Notes: a model not told the origin generated them from the letters alone. DNA of 64,000 nucleotides from Siphonodentalium dalli (GCA_032622095.1 CP136066.1:44345835-44409834); one strand, 5' to 3'; counted from the stretch's first letter, positions 11,691 to 23,600 are shown. A program made the numbers and translations.

Positions 11691-12080
11691 AAATACCACC
11701 AACACCGTGAACGAGATGGTGACATCCCACAGTGGTAACCATAACAATGAACCTGACTTCAACCAAGTAGCAGTAGATGCCTTCATTGCAGATCTGATGG
11801 AACGTTAGAAAAAAGTCCAACCATCTTCTTCCAACTGTTTATTACCTAGAAGTACAGTGTTATTGCCGTTCCATATTCACAAATCCGTATGCAACGTACG
11901 TTCCATACGCATCTCCTTGACGTAAAATGACGTACATGACGTTCGCCTCAACCACGAAACTGGAACTATTTAAATAAAAGAATCATCACACATGACAAAC
12001 ACGTCCTGTATGAGCCTAAATAAACCTTCTAATCCTGTATTTTTAATGCACGGATTCTAGGACGCGAAGCGTGTAATAAA

Positions 12081-12236
12081 CACAGAACGACACGATGTGT
12101 AAATGGGTTTGTCGATACGGCACTCGTGCTCTCGCGGAAGGATAGAACTTGAGGCGCAAGCGCCTCTCGTTCTATCCTGACGCGACAGCACTCGTGCCGT
12201 ATTGACAAATCCATTTACACATCGTGTCGTTCTGTG
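12081..12236. repeat. Fold-back palindrome (156 bp) inside the MULE pseudogene
   Basis: Arms CACAGAACGACACGATGTGT .. and the inverse at 12217-12236 pair over nearly the full length. The arms include GGCACTCGTGCT and GGATAGAAC, around a short centre near 12156. It is a hairpin MITE. Confidence 0.85.
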
Positions 12237-12599
12237 TATATACTATACATGCATTCGTCGCGGGAAAGATGTGTCCTTTGTGTTCGGGTTCCTTCCGAAC
12301 AAAACTCAACGAACATACCAACGATTTTTCAACCTGGTGAAGGCAGCAGAAATAGACATCAACATTAGTCCAAGAGCAATTTTTACAGATTATGAAACAG
12401 CCGCCCAAAATTCCCTGACAGCTACATTCCCGACAGCCATAATGAAAGGTTGCCTTTTCCATTTCGGCCAAGCAGTTTTGAAAAATGTAAAGAAATGCCA
12501 CCTACAACAGCTGTATGAAGAAACTGAAGGAAATGATCAAAAGACACTCACGTGACGCTGTTCTAGAAGATAATGTCACACGGTTCACGGACTACACAA

Positions 12600-12945
12600 C
12601 CCTTTAACCAACAGAACGGCCCTGTGCCAATGCATTCTCTTATATATGCGAGTCGACCATAGGTCGCCTCGCATATATAAGAGAATGCATTGGCTTAACA
12701 CATTAAAAATTATAAAAAAAAAATTAGGCCAATGCATTCTCTTATATATGCGAGGCGACCTATGGTCGACTCGCATATATAAGAGAATGCATTGGCACAG
12801 GGTATAACTGTAACCATCACAATGTGGTAAATGAGCCGGTTCCAATGATACCCATATTTGTATGGTTCTATTGAGACAGACCGAAGATATTTTAGGCTGT
12901 TGAAGCTTTATTTGGCCGGTTTTGGCCGGTTTGTTGGGTAAAGGG
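12600..12945 (-). mobile_element. TTAA-type double-hairpin MITE, family 1 copy c, splitting the MULE pseudogene
   Basis: Inverted relative to copies a and b. The right side has TTAA at 12946-12949. The left flank reads ACAA in place of TTAA, and the left terminus CCCTTTAACCAACAG has drifted. Both 69-bp palindromes are present, but the spacer between them has shrunk to about 20 bases. Transposase-like coding sequence flanks both sides, so the MITE came after the gene. Confidence 0.85.
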
Positions 12946-13290
12946 TTAACAGAATTTTGGGTAGAAGGTATCCATGGCCGCCAAATGTGGAACCGCCACG
13001 ACACCATTGGTCCACGAACAACAAACCACGTCGAAGGTTGGCACCGAAAACTTCAGATGGTGGTATCCTGCTCCCACCCGAATATCTTCAGGATGATCGA
13101 TTTCCTAAAGAAAGAGCAAGCCTGCCAGGAAGCAACCATCATCCAGCTGCGAGCAGGTGGGAAGCTTGGGCAACGGAAGATGAAGTATCGGAAGGTGGAC
13201 ATTTCAAGAGAGTTTTCGGCTCAGGGGAAATCGACGTTCTGGAGTATATGGATTCAGTTTCTAATAGCATCCATAATTAATGTATATATA

Positions 13291-13967
13291 TGTTATATTA
13301 TGTTGATGGTATTTGTTATATATACTGACTATTTAATAAATTTGTTGAAATATAGCATATGTGTACGTGGATTTTATTTCATGTGAGTTAACTGAAAACA
13401 AAAACATTCGGACATCACCGCCCAATCACCCGCGAAATTCGACATCACAACCAATTCCCAGTGACAATTGTGATAAAAACTATAGTCGGCAACTCTATGA
13501 TGTTGAGGATTATGACACCTACCACAAAACATATCGGAAACAATAGATGCCGGATGAACAGGACGACCCCGTAAAGGTTTCCTGAAATGAATGGTATTGA
13601 CCGACCAATTGTTTTCAACTTTCTTGAGGAATTAAAAAGTGACTTGCCAAACTTTTGCCAAATGAAAATATTTTTTTCCAAATGTGAATTATTTTGGCCA
13701 TTGGCAAATTTGGCAAGTGGCAGCGCGAACCCTGTATGTGCTATAACCCACACGATCCCCCGCCCCATTCAGCGGAGCAGACAATAATCTCAGTACATGC
13801 TTCTATTTGATTTGAACAATATTTGTTTGCCCCAATTAATATTACAATTATGATGAACAACATCATTTTGATGATGAAAACATGAGTACAATAGACAGGG
13901 GAATAGGATCTAGCAGCAAGCATATATCCGCTTTAGTTGAGCTATCTCCTCAGGCAAGTATAGTCAG
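13291..13967. other. No gene recognised
   Basis: AT-rich sequence. A short imperfect inverted repeat of TTGCCAAA..TTTGGCAA type lies at about 13641-13722. Chance frames only. Confidence 0.35.
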
Positions 13968-14639
13968 GTTCGAAAATCTAATAAAGCCTCTAGAAACGAA
14001 GGTGCGGGCATTTTTCTTTCAGAAGCTTTTAAGAATTGTTTCTAAATGTATTTTTTATGCTGATTTCAAAAACCAATGTTGGCAAGTTGACAAATTATTA
14101 TTTCTGGTCAAAAATGGCAATTTAAAATGGCCGCCATCAAAACAAAATCTAACTTTACGTTTGTTGTTATGTGTTACTCTAAGGCATTCGAATATTGAGT
14201 ATTTTCGTACTTTCGAACGAATTGGAACAAGAACAAATATACCCAGAACATATCTGATAATTTAAAGTGAACATGTTTGACATTTAACCCCATTTATGCT
14301 CAAAAAATGACCAAAACGCAAATTTTTATAAATTATTGCGGTCTTAAATGGCAGAAAGTGAAGTATGCCGTAAATATATCATCCAAATGGTTTAGATAGT
14401 TGTTTCTAAATGTAATTTGTAAATCTGATTTCAAAAAACATGTTGGCAACTCGACAAATAATTATTTCTGACCTAAAATGACAATTCAAAATGGCCGATA
14501 TAATAATCAGTTAAAAATTCGAAAATCATCAGTAATATTATGAAACTGGTTCAACGCACAATGCGACACAATTTGCCATCATATAGCCAAAAATGGTCAC
14601 AAAAGGCCTTATATATTATTGCAGTTAGTTCCACAATTG

Positions 14640-15346
14640 CATAGTGGTGTGCAGGATAACTCTGATTTTCAACATGTATACCTTGCTGTTAGACACCCCT
14701 TCTTGCACGCATATTTGATTATTTCGAGACATGATTTTGGAATGGGTTCTAGTGACATCATGGTTTGATCTAATAGACCATTTTCTTCTTTCCATCCCAT
14801 TGTCGAAGGATCCGGTAATGTTTGCACAGGAATGGTTGCTTGTTTCCAAACTAAAATCTGGTAGTTTGTTCTCAAAAGGTGGTAATGAAATGAGTCACTG
14901 GTTGGTGGAAGCTTTTCAGGAGATTCGGTCAGAGGGAAATCCTGAATCTTGCATTGTTGAGTTTTGCATCGGAAACTCCACACAACTTGCCTACAACATG
15001 TTCAGCACTTCCAATTGTTTCAGTGGATATTGCAATATTACCTATACCCTTTAAGAGTTCACAACATTCCAGGAAAATCTTCCATGCGGATCGTTTTATA
15101 GACACCCCATATATGAACGAAGTTGAATCTCACCCCGTTAAAGCATGAAACGCAAGAATATAGTTCAGAGCGTCGCTCGGTATTTGGGTGGCAACATCCC
15201 TGATGGGTATAATTTTAGGGCTTATGGAAGTTCCAGCCATCATGAAAACATCACAATCTGCAGGAAATGTGTCTAGGTAACCAATCAATAACACTAGATC
15301 ATCGACGTCCCTACTTACCACAATAACTTGTTTCAGATTGCACCCC
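14640..15346 (-). pseudogene. 5'-truncated inverted copy of the EADTR/CXC-type gene
   Basis: On the minus strand it reads from GCNLKQVIVVSRDVDDLVLLIGYLD, through LNYILAFHALTG, to MGWKEENGLLDQTMMSL and a final C.CKKGCLTARYTC. It begins exactly at the inner edge of the inverted repeat, so it lacks everything upstream of the GCNLKQ block. Stops and frameshifts are present. (The first block is quoted in two pieces: GCNLKQVIVVSRDV and DDLVLLIGYLD.). Confidence 0.7.
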
Positions 15347-15429
15347 ACGAGGAGATATATAGTGTCATTGTTTGCAAGTTGACTGCCCTGTCGGCATGAC
15401 GGGCAACTACAAGACGATGTAATACACTG

Positions 15430-16790
15430 CGATCTGTTTTACAATTTGAACTCATGCCTGTTCCAATTGCATTATGCGAGACAAATAAAACACCCTTGAA
15501 TTGGAATGCTTAGTGACGCTTAGTGATGCTTAGTGACGCTCTGATCGAAAAAGTATCCTGCCTAACAACAATGACACCATCTCCTCGGGCAGGTATTGTC
15601 ATTGACGGCCAGGCCCTTGTTGTGGCCACAGGTAAACCGGAAAAGGTAAATACATTTGGAGATTTGGCCAATGTATTCACAGTGTGCGTGTTGGAGAAGG
15701 GCGAAGGCTATGTCGGGATTTATGTAGTGGTCGACAGATACTCGGATAAATATATAAAGACTGCCACCAGATCGATAAGAAGTCGCAATGTATATGGATC
15801 CGAAGGACAATAACAACTCGTGATGTTCTCATCCACAAAATTGGAAGAGTTTCATTTTGTTGTCTGACAACAAGTCCGATTTGAATGGTTTCTTGTCTCG
15901 AGAACTTGTTACTAAAGAGAAAACAGAAGGTGTTACTATTGTTGTTGCGGGGGGGGGGGGGGGGGGGGCAGAAGATTGCAGAGTAGATTGTTCGGTAGAT
16001 GGAACAGACTTGAAAGGGTTAGAGTCTAATTATGAAGAGGCTGACACTAGACTTATCCTTCATTCATTTGATGCCAGCATGGGGTGCAATCTGAAACAAG
16101 TTATTGTAGTAAGTAGAGACGTCTTTGTTCTAGTGTTATTGCTTGGTTACCTAGACAAATTTCCTGCAGATTGTGATGTGTTCTTGATGGCTGGAACTTC
16201 CAAAACCCTAAAATTATACCCATCAGCGATGTTGCCACCCAAATACCGAGCGACGATCTGAACTATATTCTTGCGTGTCATGCTTTAGCGGGGTGTTATT
16301 CAACTTCGATCCGCATGGAATATTTACCAGGAAGGTTGTGAACTCTTAAAGGGTATAGGTAATATTGCAATATCCACCGAAACAGTTGAAAGTGCTGAAC
16401 ATTTTGTATGTAAGTTGTGTGGAGTTTCCGATGCAAAACTCAACAATGCAAGATTCAGGATTGCCCTCGGACTGAATCTCCTGAAAAGCTTCCACCAACC
16501 AGTGACTCATTTCATTACAACATTTTGAGAACTACCAGGTTTTAGTTTGGAAACAAGCAACCATTCCAGTGTAAACATTACCGGATCCTTCGACAATGGG
16601 ATGGAAAGAAGAAAATGGTCGATTAGATCAAACCATGATGTCACTAGAAGCCATTCAAAAATCATGTCTCGACAGAATCAAATGTGGGTGCAAGAAGGGG
16701 TGTGTAACAGCAAGGTGTACATGCAGAAAACCAGAGTTACCCTGCAAACCACTTTACAATTGCGGAACTGACTGCAATAATCAATAATGC
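15430..16790 (+). pseudogene. Transposon-like gene with EADTR motif and C-terminal CXC (tesmin-like) cysteine cluster, decayed
   Basis: Frames in order give MPVPIALCETNKTPL, then VVVDRYSDKYIKTATRS, LSDNKSDLNGFLSRELV and NYEEADTRLILHSFDAS. These are followed by QVIVVSRDVFVLVLLLGYLD, MGWKEENGRLDQTMMSL, and CGCKKGCVTARCTCRKPELP with further cysteines. I know this order from repeated uncharacterised predicted proteins in cnidarians, molluscs and fish. The E-A-D-T-R..H and DTDVLVLLL-type blocks recall PIN/FEN-like nuclease folds, and the end resembles a CXC zinc domain. The DTD-type aspartates read DVF here. A G run of about 19 bases at 15950-15968 and several frameshifts or stops break the gene. 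Its function is unknown to me; the mobile nature is inferred from copy number elsewhere. Confidence 0.65.
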
Positions 16791-16904
16791 TTTTTTATGA
16801 CAATGTTTTGGCTATATGACAGCTGTATATGATGGCAGATTGTGTCGCATTTGGGTGTTGATGAACCAGTTTCATAATATTACTGATGATTTTCAAATTT
16901 TTAA

Positions 16905-17640
16905 CTGAATATTATATCGGCCATTTTGAATTGTCATTTTAGGTCAGAAATTATTATTTGTTGAGTTGCCAACATTATTTTTTGGCATCAGATTACAAAT
17001 TACATTTAGACACAACTGTCTAAACCATTTGGAGGATATATTTCCGGCATACTTCACTTTCTGCCATTTAAGACCGCAATCATTTATAAAATTAGCATTT
17101 TTTGTCATTGTTTGGCATAAATTGGGTTAAATGTCAAACTTGATTACTTTAAATTACTATATATGTTCTGTGTATAGTGTCTCTTGTCACAATTTGCTCG
17201 AAGTACGGAAATGCATAATATTCAAACGTCTTAGAACAACATATAACTCAACGAAAATCTAGACTTTGTTCTGATGGCGGCCATTTTGAATTGTCATTTT
17301 AGGTCAGAAATAATTATTTGTCGAGTTGCCAACATTGTTTTTTGGGATCAGATTACAAATTACATTTAGACACAACTGTTTAAACCATTTGAAGGATATA
17401 TTTCCGGCATATTTCACTTTCTGCCATTTAAGACCGCAATAATTAAAAAAATTCGCGTTTTTTGTCATTTTGGGCATATATTCGGTTAAATGTCAAACAT
17501 GTTCACTTTAAATTACCACATATGTTCTGTGTATATTGTCTCTTGTCACAATTCGTTCGAAATTACGGAAATACATAATATTCAAACGTCTTAGAACAAC
17601 ATATAACAGTAAACGAAAATCTAGACTTTGTTCTGATGGC
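16905..17640. repeat. Tandem duplication (~360-bp unit) in the right arm
   Basis: Two units each start at CGGCCATTTTGAATTGTCAT, run through ACATTTAGACACAACTGT and end in TAGACTTTGTTCTGATGG. The left arm has a single unit, so the duplication followed the inversion event or was lost on the left. A third partial start follows at about 17640. Confidence 0.8.
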
Positions 17641-18104
17641 GGCCATTTTGAATTGTCATTTTGGCTCAGTAATAATAATTTGTCGACTTGCCAACATTGG
17701 TTTTTGAAATCAGCATAAAAAATACCATAAAAAACAATTCTCAAAAACCTCTGAAAGAAAAATGCCCGCACCTTTCACTTTTATTCCATTTCGAACCTGA
17801 CTAAGTAGAAAGATTGTAGAATTAAAGAAAGCGCGAATAGCAAGTGGCCGAGTTCGAGAAACAACAAGTTTAAGATATGATGGTATATTATGTAATTATA
17901 CAGATGAATTTACAATATGTGTGGAAAGTATAAGCTTATGAAGGTAATACGGAGGGGTATATTAACGAGGAATACGAGACAGAAAGGTAGAAGGATAGAG
18001 AGAAAGAGTGTGTATGTGAAAGAAAAGTCGGTACCACTGTTCTGATTTTTTTTAACTAACTTATGGATCGAACTATTTTTAAATGAGTTGTTTTGAAACG
18101 AAAC

Positions 18105-18475
18105 ATAAGAACTCCATGGAATATCGGTGCTATGCCGTTTAATTGTTAGTATATTGTTTGAAACGACCGCGTTTTTAATAAAGTATTGCGTATCTCTGAA
18201 TATTTCATCATTTATTTCAGATGATAGCAGTGTTATTTGTAAGTGGTTTTAATGATGATTACTGCATTTGAGTCTTAATCGGGCACGCAATATTTGAGTT
18301 TGGCTATTCAAACAATAATCAAAATGTTGGACTTTCAAAGAATGTCCACGTTTTTCTATGCCTAACCGTGAATCGAATAACTCTAAAGCCTTTGCGCTTT
18401 TAGTTTCGGGTGGTAAATCATTCCATAGACGAGTCCCAGCTGGAAGGACGGTATAAAAATTGTGTCAAATCGGAT
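18105..18475 (-). pseudogene. LINE ORF2 C-terminal fragment
   Basis: On the minus strand the frame reads LPAGTRLWNDLPPETKSAKA, LELFDSRL, then QILRARLRLKCS and EIFRDTQYFIK. This is the end of a jockey/CR1-like ORF2 with the rlWNdLP block. It is truncated on both sides with an internal gap. The flank 17804-18104 shows nothing recognisable. Confidence 0.55.
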
Positions 18476-18939
18476 TCATCATTCCCATGTACTAAATGTA
18501 TATATCATTTTTATTTACCAAAAATCAAAAAAACAAAATCAATTGAATGTAAATCATATGTATTCATCTCTGTATAAACCATTCACATATATTGTCAACC
18601 ATTAAAGACTATTTGTACATTATCATTCAGATTTACTTTTATTTTCATATATTAAAACCCAGATAACACTGTATATAAATTCGTCAATACATGTCTTCAT
18701 CTACGCCCGTGCACAGGGGAGGTAGGGCGGGCCATATAATTGCAACAACCTGACTTAGCTAAAACAAACCTCTGGCAGAGGGTGGAGCGAACCAGTCAGA
18801 ATTGCTTGGCTGCATTAGTTCCTCTTTGTCAGAGCGTCGGCACGAGTGAGTCGTGCGGTCTGTAACCTTAATTGGGAGCAACCGCCCTCGTGCTGATGCC
18901 GGCGAGTGAGACGGTTTTGGATTAGGCTTAGGACGGACA

Positions 18940-19875
18940 ATGGAGCTAATCCCTGACGCCGCGTTAGCTGCTATGCAGAGAAGCCGGATTGTGAACGCTG
19001 TTAGTTGGACTCTCCAATCTGACAGGGGCTATCTGGTTCTCTGCGTAGAATTCCGGACAGAAGATGCTGGCATCCAGAGGTCTTCTGCCACGGACAGGAA
19101 TGTCAAGACCAGCCGTATTATGAAGAAGAGGCCTCCTAAGAGAAAGACGCCAGCTCGAAGGAGAAGGGACACCGCCAGACGGGCGAAATGGAAGAAAAAG
19201 AAGGGGGTGACTGTTGATATGCCGGTCACCCCTCCCCGTGTGGTTCGGCCATCCAGTGTCATAGCCGGCAGGCCGGAGTTGTCTGAGAGACGCCCAGACG
19301 ACCCGGCCTGCATGGAGACAGGTGACATCAGACCAGCTAGCAGGGACTCCGTTGATCTGCTGGAGGTCCCTGCTGTCGGCACAGAGACGAGCGGAGACAG
19401 GGACGCGGATACCACCCCCGATGTTCCTGTCGCCAGTTTCGACGTGGATATGGAAACACCACCCAGCCATTCTCCACAAGGGGCGGATAGCACCATCTCC
19501 GTCCCTCCGACGCCGAAGTAAGAGGAGAAGCCGGCGTCGCCAACACCACATCAGATCGAACAAGAGCGTGATGCCCTCAAAGATGCGATTCTCGAACACC
19601 ACGAAGCAGGAAAGAAATATCCAATCACCAACCGCGAATTCTTCCTGCTGAGGGATCGCCACATATACAGAGGTCCAGACGAGCGGGACCCTGCACAAGG
19701 AATCATCAAAATAATAGGAGAGAATATTCACATATCCAGAAACCCTCCACCACGGGGAAAGCAGAAACAAACAGAAGAAATTTCCAGTTCCGACTCAGAC
19801 CCAGCCACAGCAACAACAACAGCAACATCAAACCGACGAAAAAAGAAAGCGAATAAAAAAAAAGAAAGCGAATAA
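18940..19875 (+). pseudogene. ORF1-like basic protein A (one internal stop)
   Basis: The ATG at 18940 opens MELIPDAALAAM. A central arginine/lysine patch follows (RRRRDTARRAKWKKKKG, about residues 67-87), then LSERRPDDPA. A single in-frame TAA at 19519-19521 interrupts it at codon 194. The same frame then continues EEKPASPTPHQIEQERDA to IYRGPDERDPAQGIIKI and a Lys-rich tail ending at TAA 19873-19875, 311 residues in all. The C-terminal D-x-x-IY..D..DPA..GI block recurs in protein C at 28031-28546. The basic patch recurs in protein D at 28675. The N-terminus matches the start of element B, which carries endonuclease/RT remains. I infer a LINE ORF1-type nucleic-acid-binding protein; no named domain was recognised. 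Confidence 0.65.
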
Positions 19876-20110
19876 AAAAATCATTTTCATTTTCATCTCA
19901 CCGATTCATGCTTATGTTATATAGTCCAGGAGATCGGGCGGTAGTGTTGCTCATATTGACGGACAAGCTGCGACCATGTTATTTTTAATGTTTTAGGTAT
20001 GGTAATGAAGAAAAATTATGATAGCAAGAACAAATTTGTAGCCTTCTTTGGTTTTTGCGATTTTTTGGGCATTTTTCTACGTTTATAGCCCAAATTTTTC
20101 AAATTTTTTT

Positions 20111-20350
20111 TCAATTTGTAACCATTTAATTTTAGTATGATTTTGGTGATTAAGTTGAATAGTAATTGTTTCAATAATGTTAAATAACTAATCGTGCTAA
20201 AAAAAATTGAAGAATTTTTATTTTAGTTTTATTTTTTACCATTTAAATATTTTTTTTTTATGTAAAATCGTCCAAATTGCAACCATTTCATCTTGGTATG
20301 ATTTTAATGGTTAAATTCGCCATTAATTATTTTAATAGTGTTAAATAATC
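20111..20350 (+). repeat. Two direct repeats, ~162 bp apart
   Basis: CAA.TTG.AACCATTT.AT.TT.GTATGATTTT and GTTAAATAA.CTA blocks recur at 20111-20190 and 20272-20350 in very AT-rich sequence. Confidence 0.6.
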
Positions 20351-20722
20351 TACAACTTGTCTTCTACAATGTTTTTAAATGGATTTAAGAAGGTTTCTAC
20401 TTGTTTTCTAAGTTGAGGGGGGTCTAATTCAAATCCAATTAAACATTGTACTGTTCAAAATTAGATCAATTTCTTAAGGCGTATGGTAGATATACGTAAC
20501 AAGTTTTCAAAACTTATACATATGCCTTTCTATCATGTGCGTTATGCACGCGAGTCGGATTTTACAAATTAAATTATGATGAAAAACCCTGAATTTGGGG
20601 TGTGATCACATTTGTGGTCATAATATTCCCATTAGAGAGTGGATGGACATGGAGCATGCGACACTGTGCATCACTGTGCAGTATATATGTATATGACAAG
20701 CATGACATGAGACATTAGTATC

Positions 20723-21047
20723 GCTGAAGGGGTCACTCTCACCAAAAAAAGTGCTGAAGGGTACACAGGGTTTGAAAATGTGCTGATGGGTACACAGGGT
20801 TTGTGATCGGCACAAACACCATTACTTAAATTGTGTTTATGAAAGTCTGGCGCCCATTACCAGTTTGTTTTCAGTACATTTTAATATTCATTGGAACGTA
20901 AACAATTATTCTCTGACAGAAATCATCGCAGATTCGAAAACTGAATGTCCCTCAGAACGACATTTCAAACCCTGTGTACCCTTCATCACATTTTGAAAAT
21001 CCTGTGTACCCTTCAGCACATTTTTTGGTGAGAGTGACCCCTTCAGC
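20723..21047. mobile_element. Mutator-like MITE with 9-bp target duplication
   Basis: ATTAGTATC occurs at 20714-20722 and again at 21048-21056. Between them, inverted ends begin GCTGAAGGGGTCACTCTCAC and stay complementary for about 100 bp. Each arm contains a short internal repeat of GCTGAAGGGTACACAGGGTTT type. The 9-bp duplication and long inverted ends fit Mutator-like elements. There is no coding capacity. Confidence 0.85.
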
Positions 21048-21749
21048 ATTAGTATCTTTCTACTAAACTGTGCTTCCAGAGTTATCAGGAATAGAGTATC
21101 GGTGTTATTTCTTATCCAAATAAATTTTAAAACGGGGTATGTTGGTTAAAGGACCAATGACTCCTATATTTCTATCGTATCACAGTAAAGCTGTTTTTGT
21201 AAAATTGGCGCGGTTCACACGATCAAAGTTCGATTTTCTTTACATATGTTACAAGCAACTAATTATATAGAGTTACGCTTCTTGAATTTGTGTAGGGAAA
21301 CTCGAGTCAGCATAACAAAAAAATCTGGCTGCTAATTGGTTGATTATCATTGAGTGAAATGTGGAAGGGGTCTGGATATTTTTATGCTGCTGGTTTATGT
21401 GCAGTAAATGGGGTAGTTGTAGAAATGCAAGATTATCGTTTAATTAGGTGTTTGTAACCTATAGATACGAAGCTTCGGTACATTAATTATTATTAATATA
21501 TTACTATGTTTAAATCAGATGTATGCATACAGTCGGCGTCGAAACAAAAACACGAATGTACCGATTATTCGTGACATTCAAGTTAAATGTTCAATAATAG
21601 AAAATTATTCTGTGACTGCTTCATTCAACATGAAGTTAATCAAGGTGTATCGTTATTAATAACAGTATACAGTAATATCGAAATAAGAAGAATCATGTGG
21701 CCCTGGGTACTTACCCCCCAGCGCTGTGGCAAAAAAATTGACAATGTAT

Positions 21750-22745
21750 TCTTAAACCCAAACCTGTGGCGGTTTTTTCATCCAATGTACCGAAGCTTCG
21801 TGCCATGTACCGAAGCTTCGTCACGTGTCAGAACTCCAGGAATATACCACCACAGGACATCATATGGCACCGATAACAAACGTTGAATGGTGACCAGAAA
21901 CCCGGATATTAATAATTTCAGATCATAATTAGCATCGATATTAACCCATCGAGGAATATGTCATAATGACACACTATATTACACCCACCCCTATATAACT
22001 GCTCCCTCTCTGACACAGGTCTACATGTAAGAAGATTATCGATGTCTACTTAATGAGACTATACAGTTCCGTCAAAATCTGGTGAAAAATGTGACCTCGC
22101 ATCGTTAACCCCAAATCTGTGGCGATTTTTCATCCAATTTACCGAAGCTTCGTGACTCGTACCGTCAAATGGCATCAAACGTTGAATGGTCACCATAAAC
22201 ATCGATATCAGTCATTTCAGATCGTAACTATCATAGAAATATATATTAATCCATGGTGTAATTATGTCAAAATGACACACTATATTACACCACCCTATAT
22301 AACTGCTTTACGTCAGCCCTGACACAGTGCTACATACAAGACGTTTATCCATGTCTACTTAATGAAAGTATATAGTTCTGTCCAAATCTGGCGAAAAATG
22401 TGACCTTGCATCATTAACCCCAAATCTGTTGCGGGTTTTCATCCTATGTACTGAAGCTTCGTGACATGTACCGAAGCTTCGTGACATGTCAGAACTCCAA
22501 GAATATACCCCATCGGGATATCAAATGGTATCAAACGTTGAATGGTCACCAGAAATCTCGATATTAGTCATTTCAGACCATAATTAGCATTGTATATTAA
22601 CCCATCGAGAAATACGTCAACATGATACACTATATTACACCCACTCCTATATAACTGCGTCCTCCCTGACACAGGCTGCATATACAAAGTTTATCTATGT
22701 CTACTTAATGAGAGTATACAGTTCTGTCAAAATCGGGCGAACAAT
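21750..22745 (+). repeat. ~310-360-bp tandem repeat, three units
   Basis: Units near 21755, 22112 and 22425 each contain AAATCTGTGGCG..TTTTCATCC, (A)CCGAAGCTTCGTGAC, CAAACGTTGAATGGTCACC and ACACTATATTACACC. Each ends with GTCTACTTAATGA and a CAAAATC(T/G)GG block. The first two carry the palindromic ACCGAAGCTTCG one or two times. Confidence 0.8.
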
Positions 22746-22769
22746 TTGGTCTATAAATACCGCAGTGTG

Positions 22770-23600
22770 ACACATTTAAGATAGACCAAAACAATAAACA
22801 CCTTTCAACCCAAAGATAGTTACATTTTAATTGAAAAAATAGTCCAAACATGAAAAGTTAATTTTTGCCGATATTTAAATCAAGTTTTCGAGAGAAAAGT
22901 CCAATATTTTTGGTGATGTCAGTGGTGACAATAGTAACAATTAACCATGGTACATCAGACATGTTAGTATTCAATGTATAGAAGGCAGAATAGCCAATTA
23001 TGTATATCATCTACAACTTGTAATCGATTGCAGGACATGCTGGGGCAATATTTACCATTTTCCATATTTTGGCGGCCATTTTGGCAGCCATTTTGAGCCA
23101 AAGTAAGAATTTTGGGTCCATTGAATTGGAATATTCATAGGTAACCATGTGCATCACTTACATTACAAAGTTATGTTCATTTCTTGTTAAAATATGACTT
23201 GAATCCCAATTGTGATGTTTTTGTGTGAAATTTTTTAGCGCATTCTGTAAATTCGTATTTTTGAGGGAACGGAAGGGGTTAGGACCCCAAAAAGTGCATA
23301 TTGTATTGCCCCAATGATCAGTTAATATACAAAATACAAAATAAAGTCACATTACTCAACCAGTTCCAAACAGCATGAATCGATCTAGAAGATATTTGTA
23401 AAATAAAGTTATATTTTCAACTTCCGGCGGCCATTTTGGTGGCCATCTTGGATGGTGAGTTTCAATTTTGCCCCAAAAATGTGACATTATGTCTTACCTT
23501 CACGAAAATATATACATTTGTATACATTTTACAAGATTTTTACCGCTATAATTTGCATAAAACTGACTTAGAGTCTGGTCTGAAAAACAGCGGCCATGAT
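22770..23600 (+). repeat. GGCGGCCATTTTG-family repeat, longest copy
   Basis: It opens with GTGACACATTTAAGA and runs through AATATTTACCATTTTCCATA, TGGCGGCCATTTTGGC and CCAGTTCCAAACAGCATGAA. It ends with an AAATATATACATTTGTATAC block. The inverted copy at 54610-55340 shows the same landmarks in reverse order, which defines an ~800-bp family. Confidence 0.7.

Larger units (their letters stand above)
11700..13290 (+). pseudogene. MULE-type transposase pseudogene interrupted by two insertions
   Basis: 12240-12560 encodes SFVFGFLPNKTQRTYQRFF, IFTDYETAAQNSL and FPTAIMKGCLFHFGQA. This is the MULE transposase core order: a DxE-type acidic residue, then the G-C-x-F-H-F/H-x-Q box. After the MITE at 12600-12945 the reading resumes with RTTNHVEGWHRKL, HPNIF..IDFLKKEQ and an R-x-x-Y block. 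These match the downstream part of MULE/FLYWCH-associated transposases. A further upstream frame at about 11700-11815 (NNEPDFNQVAVDAFIADLME) may be its N-terminal part. A hairpin at 12081-12236 separates it from the core. Stops, frameshifts and insertions make it non-functional. The pieces at 11700-12080 are the least certain. Confidence 0.7.
13968..17803. repeat. Giant inverted duplication (arms ~1.4 and ~1.7 kb, spacer ~0.73 kb)
   Basis: The left arm 13968-15346 is the inverse of the right arm 16081-17803. The outer ends share TAGTCAGGTTCGAAA and its inverse. The inner ends share GGGGTGCAATCTGAAAC and its inverse. The right arm is longer because a ~360-bp block is tandemly duplicated in it (16905-17640). 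The arms have diverged by substitutions and small indels. The right arm continues the plus-strand gene in the spacer; the left arm carries its inverted 3' half. Confidence 0.85.

Noticed and set aside
14731-15148. Plus-strand frames over the left arm
   Set aside because: They are antisense shadows of the inverted EADTR/CXC copy.
18964-19770. 268-codon minus-strand frame
   Set aside because: It is the antisense of ORF1-like protein A, whose homologues C and D support the plus strand.
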